Positions 8,889-17,805 of a DNA stretch of 64,000 nucleotides are shown here, piece by piece. Source of the DNA: Palaeococcus ferrophilus DSM 13482 (GTDB lineage: Archaea; Methanobacteriota_B; Thermococci; Thermococcales; Thermococcaceae); assembly GCF_000966265.1 (NCBI RefSeq), contig NZ_LANF01000013.1, positions 84,244 through 148,243 of the forward strand, given 5' to 3'. Both the position numbers and the translations under genes were made by a program. The notes beneath the pieces were generated by a model, which saw nothing but the letters and a program-made list of their open reading frames with translations, ran no database searches and was not told the origin of the DNA. Position 1 is the stretch's first letter. Each line of letters opens with the position of its first letter.

Positions 8889-9854
8889 ATGAAGTGTTCC
8901 AGATGCGGCAGAGAGGCGGTCTATCACGCGAAGTACGAGGGCAGGTTCTACTGCCACAAGCACTTCAACGAGCTCATCGAGGATAAGGTTAAGCGGACGG
9001 TGAGGCGCTACCACCTCATAGAGCGCGGCGAGAGGATAGCGGTTGGAGTCTCCGGCGGAAAGGACAGCGTGGTTTTGCTCCACCTGCTGGCCAAACTACA
9101 GAGGAAGTTCCCCTTCGAGCTGGTAGCGATAACGATAGATGAAGGCATAGCCGGTTACAGGCCACCTAGCGTTGAGATAGCTAGGAAAAACGCCGAGGAG
9201 CTGGGAATTGAGCACCGCATCTATTCCTTCAAGGAGTACATCGGCTTCACGCTGGACGAGACGGTCGAGATAATGGGGAGCTTCGAGAAGGGTGAGCGCG
9301 TTGGGGCGTGCTCCTACTGCGGCGTTTGGCGGAGGTGGCTCCTTAACTACGCGGCAAGGGACGTTGGAGCGGACAAATTAGCGGTCGGTCACAACCTCGA
9401 CGATGAGGCGCAGATGTTCATAATGAACGTCCTCAGGGGTGACGTCGCGCGCTTGGGGAGGACGGGCCCCTACTACGAGGTAATCCACGAGGGGCTCGTG
9501 CCGAGGATAAAGCCTCTCCGGGAGATTCCCGAGAAGGAGATAGTGCTCTACGCCATCTTGAACAACATAGAGGTTGACTTCAGCGAGTGCCCCTACGCCG
9601 TCGAGGCTTTCAGGGCAGAAATCAGGGACTGGCTGAACGAGATGGAGGAGAGGCACCCGGGGACGAAGCACCAGATACTGAGGAGCTACGATAGGATGTT
9701 CCCATTCCTCTCGAAGTCCTACGCGAGGCGCGACCTGAACCGCTGTAAGATATGCGGCCAGCCAACCACCGGAGAGATATGCAAGGCCTGCCAGTTCAGG
9801 CTCAAGGTGGAGGAGAAGGCGAGGGAGAAGGGTCTGACCTTCCGGGTGGGATGA
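8889..9854 (+). CDS. ttuA: tRNA 2-thiolation enzyme TtuA/Ncs6 family
   Basis: Adenylates a tRNA uridine and inserts sulfur; in Thermococcales the characterised homologue makes 2-thio-ribothymidine at position 54, which stabilises tRNA at high temperature. The 321-residue protein begins with a zinc finger (CSRCG...CHKH), has a PP-loop GVSGGKDSV (about residues 54-62), an internal Cys pair (GACSYCGVWRR) and a catalytic C later (DFSECPYAVEAFR), and ends with a second zinc finger (CKICGQPTTGEICKAC). All expected motifs are present. The TtuB-type ubiquitin-like sulfur donor is not adjacent; the only such protein in the window is the MoaD-like gene at 15692. Confidence 0.92.
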   Translation: MKCSRCGREAVYHAKYEGRFYCHKHFNELIEDKVKRTVRRYHLIERGERIAVGVSGGKDSVVLLHLLAKLQRKFPFELVAITIDEGIAGYRPPSVEIARKNAEELGIEHRIYSFKEYIGFTLDETVEIMGSFEKGERVGACSYCGVWRRWLLNYAARDVGADKLAVGHNLDDEAQMFIMNVLRGDVARLGRTGPYYEVIHEGLVPRIKPLREIPEKEIVLYAILNNIEVDFSECPYAVEAFRAEIRDWLNEMEERHPGTKHQILRSYDRMFPFLSKSYARRDLNRCKICGQPTTGEICKACQFRLKVEEKAREKGLTFRVG

Positions 9855-9857
9855 GGA

Positions 9858-10058
9858 TTGGAGAAAACTCTCATAACTGCCGTGCCGCCTGGGGAGGTTC
9901 TTGAGATATTGAGGCGCTCGAAGGCCGGGATTAACATCGAGATCAGGGAGGGCGAGCCTTTTCGGGGGATGCCCCGCTGGAAGCTCAGAATAACCGGCGA
10001 AAAAGGGGAGATAGAGAGGTTCATGGAGTTTTTCATGCGTGCCCGGGCGGGCGGCTAG
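9858..10058 (+). CDS. Small conserved-looking protein after ttuA
   Basis: A 66-residue frame from the TTG at 9858, three nucleotides after the ttuA stop, with ATGAGGATT just before it as ribosome site. The product (EKTLITAVPPGEVLEIL... RWKLRITGEKGEIERFMEFFMRARAGG) looks like a compact alpha/beta protein without membrane segments or cysteines. I do not recognise it. Codon use matches the chromosome, and the tight spacing suggests it is translated with ttuA. It overlaps the convergent RecA-like gene by 4 bp. Confidence 0.6.
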   Translation: MEKTLITAVPPGEVLEILRRSKAGINIEIREGEPFRGMPRWKLRITGEKGEIERFMEFFMRARAGG

Positions 10059-10795
10059 GTTATCTCGACCTTTCCCCTTCTCATCACGAATTTGTAGCCT
10101 CCGTCCCGCGGCTGGAAGTCGGGTAGGGGAGACTTCCTGATGTACATCTTTTCTGTGGCTGTGTCCTTCGATTGGAACTCGATAACGTACTGGCTGTAGA
10201 GGGCTACCCACGACGTCAGCCTCTCCGTGGCGCGCGCCCTGTTGATGAGCCATATGTTGATGGGACGCTTTCTCTTCTCCATGAGTCTGGCCTTTTCCTT
10301 CGTTGCCATCAGGCGCTGGAGTGTCCTCAGGAAGTTCTCCTCGCCGAGCAAAAAGGCCATGCCGTCTATGGTCAGGTCAACCCCCACGGGCCGCTTATCC
10401 CCTATCATTCTCTTTAAAAGCCTCGTGTAGAGCTGGACGTACTTCGGGAGGAAGGTCGTGGGGTCAATGCTCGTATCGGTGTAAATGAACTTCTCCGGGT
10501 AGTTTAAGCCGTAGAACGAGGAGAATATGTCCAGAACGGCCAGTTTTTCCCTTTCCCCCAGCTTTCTGATGTCGAGGTTGAGCGCCTTGAGCTCCATCTC
10601 CAGGGAGGACATGGGGAGCACAGAGTTCAGCACCACGCCGAAGTCCCCTTCCTCCACCCTGTTACGCAGTATCTCAAAGGCCAGCAGCCATCCCTGCGAG
10701 TACTCGTCGTATACGATGAGTAGCGTGCTGTCGGGCAGGAGGCCCCCGCCCAGGGCCTCGTCGAGAAGGGGAATTCCCGTACTTAATACTTCCAT
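10055..10795 (-). CDS. RecA/KaiC-like ATPase fold protein lacking Walker A
   Basis: The product from ATG 10795 begins MEVLSTGIPLLDEALGGGLL, the classic N-terminus of KaiC/RadA-like RecA-fold proteins, but the position of the P-loop reads LLIVYDEYSQGWLLAFEIL with no GxxxxGK(T/S). A hydrophobic beta strand with an acidic residue later (VGVDLTIDGMAFLL) corresponds to Walker B. It is therefore probably a non-hydrolysing paralogue; such degenerate KaiC-like proteins are common in Thermococcales and their function is unknown. ATG 10795 is chosen over upstream candidates because GGTGA lies 8 nt before it and a TTAAATAC box about 35 nt upstream of it. Confidence 0.7.
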   Translation of the reverse strand: MEVLSTGIPLLDEALGGGLLPDSTLLIVYDEYSQGWLLAFEILRNRVEEGDFGVVLNSVLPMSSLEMELKALNLDIRKLGEREKLAVLDIFSSFYGLNYPEKFIYTDTSIDPTTFLPKYVQLYTRLLKRMIGDKRPVGVDLTIDGMAFLLGEENFLRTLQRLMATKEKARLMEKRKRPINIWLINRARATERLTSWVALYSQYVIEFQSKDTATEKMYIRKSPLPDFQPRDGGYKFVMRRGKVEIT

Positions 10796-10921
10796 TATTG
10801 GCTCACCGTGTCCTTTTATGGTCACGGATGTATTTAACATTTGCTCCTGGGAGAATAATAGCAACACTGCGAATGGGCATAAAGCAATAATGGTGGAAAA
10901 TTGGAACGCTTTCCGTGGGCT

Positions 10922-11530
10922 TTACTCCCCTTCGAGCCTCTCAACGAGTTCCCTCAGCTTCTTCTTCCCGTTCCCGATAATGGGACTCCCATGGGCGGGC
11001 AGGAGGTTCTCGAAGTCCACCTCCAAAAGCTCCACTATCCTTTTTCTGTTCATCTCAGGGTCGAGGGAGTACCGGTGGGGTACTTCCTCGAGCCTGCCGT
11101 CATGTTCTATGACAAGATCACCGACGAAGAGGCTTTTTGTGGTCTCATCAAGCAGGCAGATGCTTCCCATTGTGTGTCCGGGCTTGTGGAAAACCTTAAG
11201 GTCCTCAAAGACCTCTCCGTCCTTCAGCTTGATTTCCGGCCTCAATCCGGTTTTCTCGAAAATAAGGTCCTCCTCATCTTCGTGGGCCGCTATCACCGCG
11301 CCAGTCTTCTCCTTCAGGCACCTCAGCGAGCCCGTGTGGTCGAGGTGGCCGTGGGTTAAGACTATTGCCTTAAGGGGCTTCTCGAGCTCTTCAACGGTCT
11401 TGAGAATTTTCTCGCAGGTGGTGTCTATTCCCGTATCAACCGCCACCAGATGGTCTCCCCTCTCGATGAGATAAGCGTTGACAAACGTATCAAATATCCG
11501 GTGGATTCCCGAAATGACCTCATCGCGCAT
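10922..11530 (-). CDS. Metallo-beta-lactamase fold hydrolase
   Basis: About 200 residues with the complete metal site of the fold: THGHLDHTG (HxHxDH), HKPGHTMGSI, FVGDLVI, and a final LPAHGSPI. It resembles glyoxalase II-like thioesterases and other single-domain MBL proteins; the substrate cannot be deduced. The start at ATG 11530 follows GAGGTGA by 5 nt and is preferred over the GTG at 11539. It is transcribed divergently from the aldo/keto reductase at 11625. Confidence 0.85.
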   Translation of the reverse strand: MRDEVISGIHRIFDTFVNAYLIERGDHLVAVDTGIDTTCEKILKTVEELEKPLKAIVLTHGHLDHTGSLRCLKEKTGAVIAAHEDEEDLIFEKTGLRPEIKLKDGEVFEDLKVFHKPGHTMGSICLLDETTKSLFVGDLVIEHDGRLEEVPHRYSLDPEMNRKRIVELLEVDFENLLPAHGSPIIGNGKKKLRELVERLEGE

Positions 11531-11624
11531 GAAGTTCACCTCATTCAGGTTTCCATCTTAACCCTAAAATCCTTTTCGGATAAACTTATTAAGGCCAGCT
11601 TCGAAGTATTTTGTAGGTGATTGT

Positions 11625-12458
11625 ATGATGCACGTTCCAGTTTTCAACGACCTTAAGGTTATAGGCGATGAGAAAGTTACGGCCATCGGCATGGGCACGT
11701 GGGGAATCGGGGGAAGAGAGACCCCGGACTATTCAATGGATAAGCAAAGCGTTGAAGCCCTCCGCCACGGCCTTGAGCTCGGGATCAACCTCATAGACAC
11801 TGCGGAGTTCTACGGGGCAGGACACTCAGAGGAGCTAGTTGGAGAGGCGATAAAAGGCTTTGACCGCGAGGATATTTTCATCATCAGCAAGGTGTGGCCG
11901 ACTCACTTCGGCTACGAGGAGGCAAGGAAGGCCGCAAGGGCGAGCGCTAAAAGGCTTGGAACCTACATAGACCTCTACCTCCTTCACTGGCCCGTTGATG
12001 ACTTCAGAAAAATCGAGGAGACGCTCCACGCGTTAGAGGAGCTGGTTGATGAGGGGCTCATAAGGTACATCGGCGTCAGCAACTTCGACCTTAAACTTCT
12101 CAAGAGGAGTCAGGAAGCGATGAGAAAGTACGAGATAGTCGCCAACGAGGTCAAGTACTCCCTCAAAGACCGCTGGGTGGAGGAGGGCCTTCTCGACTAC
12201 ATGAAGCGCGAAAAAATGGCCCTCATAGCTTACACTCCCCTTGAGAAGGGGAGCCTTGCCAGAAACGAATGCTTGGCCGAGATTGGGAAGAAGTATGGAA
12301 AGACCGCCGCCCAGGTTGCGCTTAACTACCTCATCTGGGAGGAGAACGTCATAGCCATCCCGAAGGCCGGAAGCAGGGAGCACCTTGAGGAGAACTTCGG
12401 TGCTATGGGGTGGCGTCTTTCTACGGAGGACAGAGAGAAAGTGAGGGGGTGCGTCTAA
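11625..12458 (+). CDS. Aldo/keto reductase
   Basis: NAD(P)H-dependent reductase of carbonyl compounds, TIM-barrel fold. The tetrad is visible: LIDTAEFYGAG (Asp and Tyr), IISKVWPTHF (Lys), and LLHWP (His). The C-terminal cofactor motif IPKAGSREHLEENF is present. The length of 277 residues is typical of archaeal AKRs. Its stop overlaps the ATG of the downstream tungsten oxidoreductase by one base, so the pair is translated together. Together they could interconvert alcohol, aldehyde and acid, but the substrate is unknown. Confidence 0.92.
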   Translation: MMHVPVFNDLKVIGDEKVTAIGMGTWGIGGRETPDYSMDKQSVEALRHGLELGINLIDTAEFYGAGHSEELVGEAIKGFDREDIFIISKVWPTHFGYEEARKAARASAKRLGTYIDLYLLHWPVDDFRKIEETLHALEELVDEGLIRYIGVSNFDLKLLKRSQEAMRKYEIVANEVKYSLKDRWVEEGLLDYMKREKMALIAYTPLEKGSLARNECLAEIGKKYGKTAAQVALNYLIWEENVIAIPKAGSREHLEENFGAMGWRLSTEDREKVRGCV

Positions 12459-14314
12459 TGTACGGCTACCATAACAAAATCGCGCGCGTTAACCTCACAA
12501 CAGGTAAGGTGACCTACGAGGAGCTTCCGGATGAAGTTATAAGGAAGTTCATCGGTGGAAAAGGGCTCGGCTACTACATCATCTACAAGGAGGTTCCGCC
12601 GGGAACTGGCCCGCTCAGCCCCACCAACAAGTTCGTGTTCGCGGCTGGTGGATTGACCGGCCTCGTTCCGGGTTCGAGCAAGGTAATCGCTGTCAGCAAG
12701 AGCCCCGAAACCCGGCTCATCAGCGACTCGAGCGGTGGCGATGCATTCGGCCCGAAGCTCAGGGGCCACTTCGACGCGCTCGTAATAGAAGGGAAGAGCG
12801 AAGAACCCGTCTATCTGTACGTCCACGACGGAAAGGTCGAGATTAAGGACGCAAGCCATCTCTGGGGCAGGGGCAACTACGAAGTCGCTAGAGAGATATG
12901 GCGGGAGCACCCACAGGCGAGCATGGCAATGGTCGGCCCCGCCGGCGAGAGGCTCAGCAGGATAGCGAACATAATCTACGACACCGAGAGGGCCAGCGGA
13001 AGGGGCGGACTTGGAGCCGTCCTCGGGAGCAAGAGGGTAAAGGCCGTGGTCGTCGAGCCTGGTGAGAGGCCAAAGGTAGCAAACCCCGAGGAGTTCCAGA
13101 GGCTCTGGCAGGAGTACTACAACGAGTTTGCCACGAATCCAAAGTACGAGCACACCAGAACCTACGGGACGAGCGACGCCCTCCGGAGCTCAGCGAGCCT
13201 CGGCATGAGCCCGGCCTACAACTTCTCAAGGCCCCACATCCCGGACGAGCTTGCCTCTAAACTCGGCGGCGACGAGGTTAAGAAGTACGAGGTCGAGCCG
13301 GAGTGGTTCGTCCACGGGAAGAGCTGCCCGATAAAGTGCGCCCGCTACGTTGAGGTAGAATACAAGGGACAGAGAATCCGCGTCAAGCCTGAGTACGAGA
13401 GCATAGCCATGCTCGGAGCGGCCACTGGAGTATTCGACTTTCCAGCGGTGGCATACTTCATTCACCTCGTCAACGACTACGGAATGGACAGCATAGCCAC
13501 CGGAGCGACAATCGGCTGGCTCTTCGAGATGGTTGAGAAGGGCCTAATCGGCGAGGACGAGATTGGCTTCCCGGTGAAGGGCTTCGGCGATGCTGAGGCC
13601 GAGGAGAAGCTCATACACCTGATGGCCGAGCGGAAGGGCATTGGTGCAATCCTTGCCGATGGGGTCAAGAGAGCCTGCGAGCGGTTAGGCAGAGGGTGTG
13701 AGGCAGCGGTCCACGTCAAGGGCATGGAGAGCCCGGCCTGGGACCCGCGCGGGAGAAGGACATACGGACTTAGCTATGCCACCGCCGACGTTGGCGCCTC
13801 CCACCTCCGTGGCTGGCCAAGGCCCCACCAGCTCCCCAACCAGGGGCCGGCTAAGGAGCTCGTGCCATCCCTTATTGAGGGAAGAGACGAGAGCTACATC
13901 ACCGACATGCTCGGAACATGCAAGTTCGTGCCCTACAAGATGGAAGACCTCGCGAGGCTCTACTCCATCGTCACCGGCGAGGAGTGGACGGTAGAAGAGC
14001 TGAGAAAGAGGGCCTGGGGCGTCGAGAGCATAGCAAGGATACACGACGCCCTCGATTGGGTTACGCCGCCGCTCGATGACACCATTCCGCCGCGCTGGTG
14101 GGAGCCGGAGCCGGATGGGCCTGCAAAGGGCAACGCGGCCTTCATAGACTACAACGACTTCATCGAAGCGAGAAGGGAGTTCTACAGGCTTAGGGGCTGG
14201 CACGAGGAGCTTGGCGTTCCTCTGCCGGAGACAATGGAAGAGCTCGGCCTTCCGGAGTTCCGGGAAGATGCGGAGAGGGCGCTTGAGACGGTTAGGAAGA
14301 GGATGGGGGCGTAG
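12458..14314 (+). CDS. Tungsten aldehyde:ferredoxin oxidoreductase family protein
   Basis: A 618-residue AOR-family enzyme that oxidises aldehydes to acids with ferredoxin, using a bis-pterin tungsten centre. Family blocks include the N-terminal GGKGLGYYIIYKE, RGGLGAVLGSKRVKAV, and the pterin-binding segment AWDPRGRRTYGLSYATAD. The Fe-S loop reads HGKSCPIKCAR: two of the three clustered cysteines are present, but the first (CxxCxxxC) is Gly. The fourth ligand is probably the Cys in LGTCKF. A 3Fe cluster or another ligand is therefore possible. ATG 12458 with GAGGGGG upstream is the start; the frame continues upstream only by overlap with the AKR gene. Confidence 0.88.
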   Translation: MYGYHNKIARVNLTTGKVTYEELPDEVIRKFIGGKGLGYYIIYKEVPPGTGPLSPTNKFVFAAGGLTGLVPGSSKVIAVSKSPETRLISDSSGGDAFGPKLRGHFDALVIEGKSEEPVYLYVHDGKVEIKDASHLWGRGNYEVAREIWREHPQASMAMVGPAGERLSRIANIIYDTERASGRGGLGAVLGSKRVKAVVVEPGERPKVANPEEFQRLWQEYYNEFATNPKYEHTRTYGTSDALRSSASLGMSPAYNFSRPHIPDELASKLGGDEVKKYEVEPEWFVHGKSCPIKCARYVEVEYKGQRIRVKPEYESIAMLGAATGVFDFPAVAYFIHLVNDYGMDSIATGATIGWLFEMVEKGLIGEDEIGFPVKGFGDAEAEEKLIHLMAERKGIGAILADGVKRACERLGRGCEAAVHVKGMESPAWDPRGRRTYGLSYATADVGASHLRGWPRPHQLPNQGPAKELVPSLIEGRDESYITDMLGTCKFVPYKMEDLARLYSIVTGEEWTVEELRKRAWGVESIARIHDALDWVTPPLDDTIPPRWWEPEPDGPAKGNAAFIDYNDFIEARREFYRLRGWHEELGVPLPETMEELGLPEFREDAERALETVRKRMGA

Positions 14315-14407
14315 TCCCCTGTTTTTAACACACTTGCCCTGTTACCCTGGCGGTGGTTAGACCCCAACCCTAAAATACCACCTCCTCTTAACCCTTTTGG
14401 TGGTTCC

Positions 14408-15289
14408 ATGCGCGGCGTTATAGTTCCCCTTGTGACACCTTTCAACGAGGACTACTCGGTGGATTTGAACGCCCTCGAGGAGCACGTCGACTTTCTCCAG
14501 AAGGCTGGAGTGCACGGGATATTCATCAACGCGACGACCGGAGAGTTCACGAGCCTCAGCCTGGAGGAGATGAAGTTCCTGGCCGAGAAGGGCAGGGAGC
14601 TCGTAACTTCAGCCTTCTACCTCGTGGGCACAGCCTCGTCAAACACCTTCGAGGTTATTGAGCTCACGAAGCATGCCCAGGACATCGGCGCGGACTACGC
14701 GGTCATAGCGCCGCCCTACTACTGTCCGCTCAACGATGAGGCCCTCTTTAGGCACTACTCGATGGTCGCCGAGAAGGCAGATATTCCAATCATACTCTAC
14801 AACATCCCCTCCTGTGCGAATCCCTTGAGTGTCTCTCTCATAAAGCGCCTCGCTACCGAGCACTCGAACATCGCGGGAATCAAGGAGACGATAGACAGCG
14901 TAAACCACGTCAGGGACGTTATCCTCGAGGTTAAGGGTGAGAGGGAGGACTTTAAAGTTTTTACGGGCCTCGACCAGCACTTCCTCAACACGCTCATCCT
15001 CGGCGGCGACGGCGGAATAATGGCCTGCGCCAACTTCGCACCCGAGCTTCACCTCTCTGTGTGGAAGGCCTTCCAGGAGAAGCGCTATGAGGAAGCCTTT
15101 CACTACGCCAGAAAGCTGGCGAAGCTTTCGAGGGTCTACAGCCTCGCGTCTTCCTTCGGCTCCGCTATAAAGCTGGCAATGTCGCTCAGGGGTTTCTCTA
15201 TAAAGCCCGTCCTGAGACCGCCCTACGTCATGGACGGTGAGGAGACGAAAGAGGAGATAAAAAAGCTCCTCGACGAGGCCCTGGATTGA
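14408..15289 (+). CDS. DHDPS/N-acetylneuraminate lyase family aldolase
   Basis: Schiff-base aldolase or synthase of the DapA/NanA family. GIFINATTGEFTSLSLEE matches the GxxGTTGE substrate loop, ILYNIPS carries the Tyr, and AGIKETIDSVNHV holds the Lys that forms the imine with pyruvate. It has 293 residues with a normal C-terminus. Thermococcales make little diaminopimelate-type lysine, so a 2-keto-3-deoxy sugar acid aldolase is more likely than true DapA. ATG 14408 follows GGTGG. It lies between two tungsten oxidoreductases, which suggests sugar-acid or aldehyde metabolism but does not prove it. Confidence 0.85.
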   Translation: MRGVIVPLVTPFNEDYSVDLNALEEHVDFLQKAGVHGIFINATTGEFTSLSLEEMKFLAEKGRELVTSAFYLVGTASSNTFEVIELTKHAQDIGADYAVIAPPYYCPLNDEALFRHYSMVAEKADIPIILYNIPSCANPLSVSLIKRLATEHSNIAGIKETIDSVNHVRDVILEVKGEREDFKVFTGLDQHFLNTLILGGDGGIMACANFAPELHLSVWKAFQEKRYEEAFHYARKLAKLSRVYSLASSFGSAIKLAMSLRGFSIKPVLRPPYVMDGEETKEEIKKLLDEALD

Positions 15290-15382
15290 GTTCCCCGCAT
15301 TTTATCATTTTCACGTACATTTCTACTCACATTTGACCGATAATATAATAAACCTGAACATCGAACTTTGGGCGGTGGGAGC

Positions 15383-15691
15383 ATGGAACGCGAATTTCGG
15401 AGAATCATGGGGGAAGATTTGGCGAACTACCTCGAACTCCTGAGGGCCAAGATGGCCTTTGCGGAGGAGATGTACGGAATCAGGATGAACTACGTGCCGC
15501 TAATTACTGACGGGGAGATAGTTATCCTTGATAAGAACGACGGCAAAATCAAATGGCTAAAAACGAAGAGGCCGCTCACGCTGGAGGAGTTCAGGTCTCT
15601 AGCTGGAAGGATAAAAGAGAATCTCGAGAGCGGCCACGTCGAGGGCCTCCTTGCGATGAACATGCCGTGCGTGAACGGGCCGGGGGAGTGA
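15383..15691 (+). CDS. Small unrecognised protein
   Basis: A 102-residue soluble protein beginning MEREFRRIMGEDLANYLELL, with an N-terminal helical region and then VPLITDGEIVILDKNDGKIKWLKTKRPLTLEEF, which looks like a beta-hairpin followed by helix. I recognise no family. ATG 15383 has GGTGGGAGC upstream and a TAATATAATAAACC promoter-like stretch at about 15340-15355. It is convergent with the MoaD-like gene, ending one base before it. Confidence 0.6.
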   Translation: MEREFRRIMGEDLANYLELLRAKMAFAEEMYGIRMNYVPLITDGEIVILDKNDGKIKWLKTKRPLTLEEFRSLAGRIKENLESGHVEGLLAMNMPCVNGPGE

Positions 15692-15913
15692 TCAGCCGCC
15701 GTAGACGACGGGGAGGACCTTCAAGGTATCGCCGTCCCTGAGGGAGTAATCTCTGTCAGCTTTTTTCTCGTTCACAAGGATGTGGTGCTCTTCCGCGCTT
15801 ATTCCAAGCTTTTTTAGGAGCTCTCCCGCCGTTGTGTCCTCCTCTACCTCAAGCTCAAGCCTTGGGCCGTGCTTCAAAGCGTGCTCCCCGTAGAGAACCA
15901 CCTTCACCTTCAT
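15692..15913 (-). CDS. MoaD/ThiS-like ubiquitin-fold sulfur carrier
   Basis: A 73-residue beta-grasp protein ending in VVYGG. The terminal Gly-Gly is the feature of MoaD, ThiS and SAMP proteins that is adenylated and converted to a thiocarboxylate. HHILVNEKKADRDYSLRDGDTLKVLP is the characteristic second half. ATG 15913 is chosen because GGTGAGG lies 5 nt upstream. It is the last gene of the WOR5 operon, 20 nt after the large subunit; a dedicated sulfur carrier for the dithiolene of tungstopterin would fit this context, though use in tRNA thiolation with TtuA cannot be excluded. Confidence 0.85.
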   Translation of the reverse strand: MKVKVVLYGEHALKHGPRLELEVEEDTTAGELLKKLGISAEEHHILVNEKKADRDYSLRDGDTLKVLPVVYGG

Positions 15914-15933
15914 GAACCTCACCAAAAAGGAAA

Positions 15934-17805
15934 TCAGAGGCCAAGGCGCCGCCTTATTCTTCTCACCTCGCGCTTCGCCTCTTCGAGGCCGAGCTCTTCA
16001 AGCACATCTTCCCTCGGGATTCCGTGCTCGTCGTAGCCAATCTCCTCGTAGTACTGCATGACTTTGGCCTTTATCTCCTCCCTGTTTGGAGCTTTGCCCT
16101 TGACCGGCCCGGTCGGAAGGGGCTCGTAGAACCTCTCCGGGTTGTCGTCGTCCTTCCTCGGGTCCCAGTGGACGTCGGGCCCTCCGAGGAGGAGCAGGAT
16201 CCTCTGGAGGTGGATTATTCTCAGGCCGGTCTCGTTGAACCACTTCTCCGGGGTCAAATCGAAGCCAGTAACGGCGTTCCCGAACTCTATGATGCGCTCG
16301 AAGCCGGGCCTCGTGGTGAACATGCATATCACGGCGGAGTCGTAGAACGCATTCACCATCTCGCCCTCGTAGCTCCTCGCCGGCAGGCCAGCGGTCGAGG
16401 TGTGGTCGCCGCCCTGGACTGAAACGGCGTAGCTTACGTCCCTCGTGTAATCCAGGTCGCTCCTGACGCCGTGGGCGCCAACCCCTATCCCCTTTACCTG
16501 GACGGCGTACTTCGTTGCGTCAACGCCCTTCATCTCGGAAATCCTCTTTGCGGCCCTGTAGGTCCCCTCCGCGAGGGTCTCTCCAACCCCTTTCCTCTCG
16601 ACTATCATCTCTAAGAGCCTCGCGAAAGCCTTCTCGTCGCCCCACTCGAGCCTGAAGCCGAGGTCTTCCTCCGTTAGAACCCCGCGCTGGTACAGCTCCG
16701 CCGCAAAGCCGAGGGCGTTGCCCGCGTTGATGCCGTCTAATCCAAGCTCGTCCACGAGGTAGGAGAGGTAGACTATCTTCTCGGGCTCGAAGATGCCCAG
16801 GTTCGTGCCCATGTAGGCCATGAGCTCGTAGTCGGGCGCGTCCGTTATGGAGCCCTTGTAGGGCCCGTAGCGGAGGTAGGATATCTTCATGCAGTTCACA
16901 GGACAGCCGTAGTCCGCCCAGTACTTCTTCACCCACGCCTTTAGCTCGAAGTTAACGACGCTTATCCTATCGTCCTCGTGGTACTCCTCCTGCCAGTTCC
17001 TCACCGGCTGGCTTGAGCGGTCCTTTCCGACGCTATAACCGCCGGCCCCCGTCCCCCACTGGCGGAAGGTTGTGAGGGTTAGAAGCTCCCTCTGGAACTC
17101 GCGGAGAAGAGTTTTGAACTTCTCCCGGTCGTGAACCTCCGGGAGGGGCCCGTTCCCCTTGACGAGTATGGCCTTCAGGTTCTTGCTCCCCATCACGGCC
17201 CCAAAGCCGCCGTAGCCGGCCGCGTGCATGAGCTTGCTCATTATCGCCGCGAAGCGGACTTTATTCTCGCCCCCCTTCCCGATGTACATCATGGCGGGCT
17301 CCTTTGGAATCCCCTTGAGCTTCGCCTTCTTCCTGAGCTCGTCGTGGACTTCCTTAAGGAGGGTCCTGTGGAGCTCCACTCCCCCCATGCCCCAGTATTT
17401 GGAAGCGTCGCGTATCTCTACTTCATCGTCGTTTATGAAAAGATAGACCGGCTCCTTTGCCCTCCCCCTGAGTATAATCCCATCGTAGCCTGCTGCCTTG
17501 AGCTCTATCCCGAGCTCGCTGCTCAGGACGCTTCCAACGATTCCGTTGCTCTCGGGGGATTTTGCAACGACCGCCGTCTTCATTCCCGGATAGTAGCCCG
17601 TCAGCGGGCCGGTGAGGATAAGGAGGAGGTTCTCCTCGCCGAGGGGATCAACCTTCTCCCACCTCTCGCCGAGCTCGCGCCACAGGATGTAAGTGCCGAG
17701 CCCCCTGCCGCCGTAGAACTTGAGCATCTCCTCCGTAAGCTCAACCTCCCTGACCTCTTCCCTGCCCAGGTCAACGTCGAGGAGCCTTCCGGCGTATCCC
17801 TTCAT
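15934..17805 (-). CDS. Tungsten aldehyde oxidoreductase large subunit, WOR5-like
   Basis: A 623-residue AOR-family enzyme. N-terminal FYGGRGLGTYILWREL, GGFGAVMGSKNLKAILV and the pterin-binding GIGVGAHGVRSDLDYTRD are conserved blocks. In the cluster loop ADYGCPVNCMK the first ligand position is Asp instead of Cys, and the distant ligand is the Cys in AVICMFTT. Association with a polyferredoxin small subunit, whose stop overlaps this ATG by 4 bp, matches WOR5 of Pyrococcus furiosus, a heterodimer that oxidises aliphatic and aromatic aldehydes. The identification as WOR5 rests mostly on that subunit arrangement. Confidence 0.88.
   Translation of the reverse strand: MKGYAGRLLDVDLGREEVREVELTEEMLKFYGGRGLGTYILWRELGERWEKVDPLGEENLLLILTGPLTGYYPGMKTAVVAKSPESNGIVGSVLSSELGIELKAAGYDGIILRGRAKEPVYLFINDDEVEIRDASKYWGMGGVELHRTLLKEVHDELRKKAKLKGIPKEPAMMYIGKGGENKVRFAAIMSKLMHAAGYGGFGAVMGSKNLKAILVKGNGPLPEVHDREKFKTLLREFQRELLTLTTFRQWGTGAGGYSVGKDRSSQPVRNWQEEYHEDDRISVVNFELKAWVKKYWADYGCPVNCMKISYLRYGPYKGSITDAPDYELMAYMGTNLGIFEPEKIVYLSYLVDELGLDGINAGNALGFAAELYQRGVLTEEDLGFRLEWGDEKAFARLLEMIVERKGVGETLAEGTYRAAKRISEMKGVDATKYAVQVKGIGVGAHGVRSDLDYTRDVSYAVSVQGGDHTSTAGLPARSYEGEMVNAFYDSAVICMFTTRPGFERIIEFGNAVTGFDLTPEKWFNETGLRIIHLQRILLLLGGPDVHWDPRKDDDNPERFYEPLPTGPVKGKAPNREEIKAKVMQYYEEIGYDEHGIPREDVLEELGLEEAKREVRRIRRRLGL

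Noticed and set aside
16520..16936. Open frames of 100-170 codons antisense to the tungsten oxidoreductases and AlaRS
   Set aside because: They follow the GC-rich third position of the real genes on the other strand or another frame, and show no family motifs.
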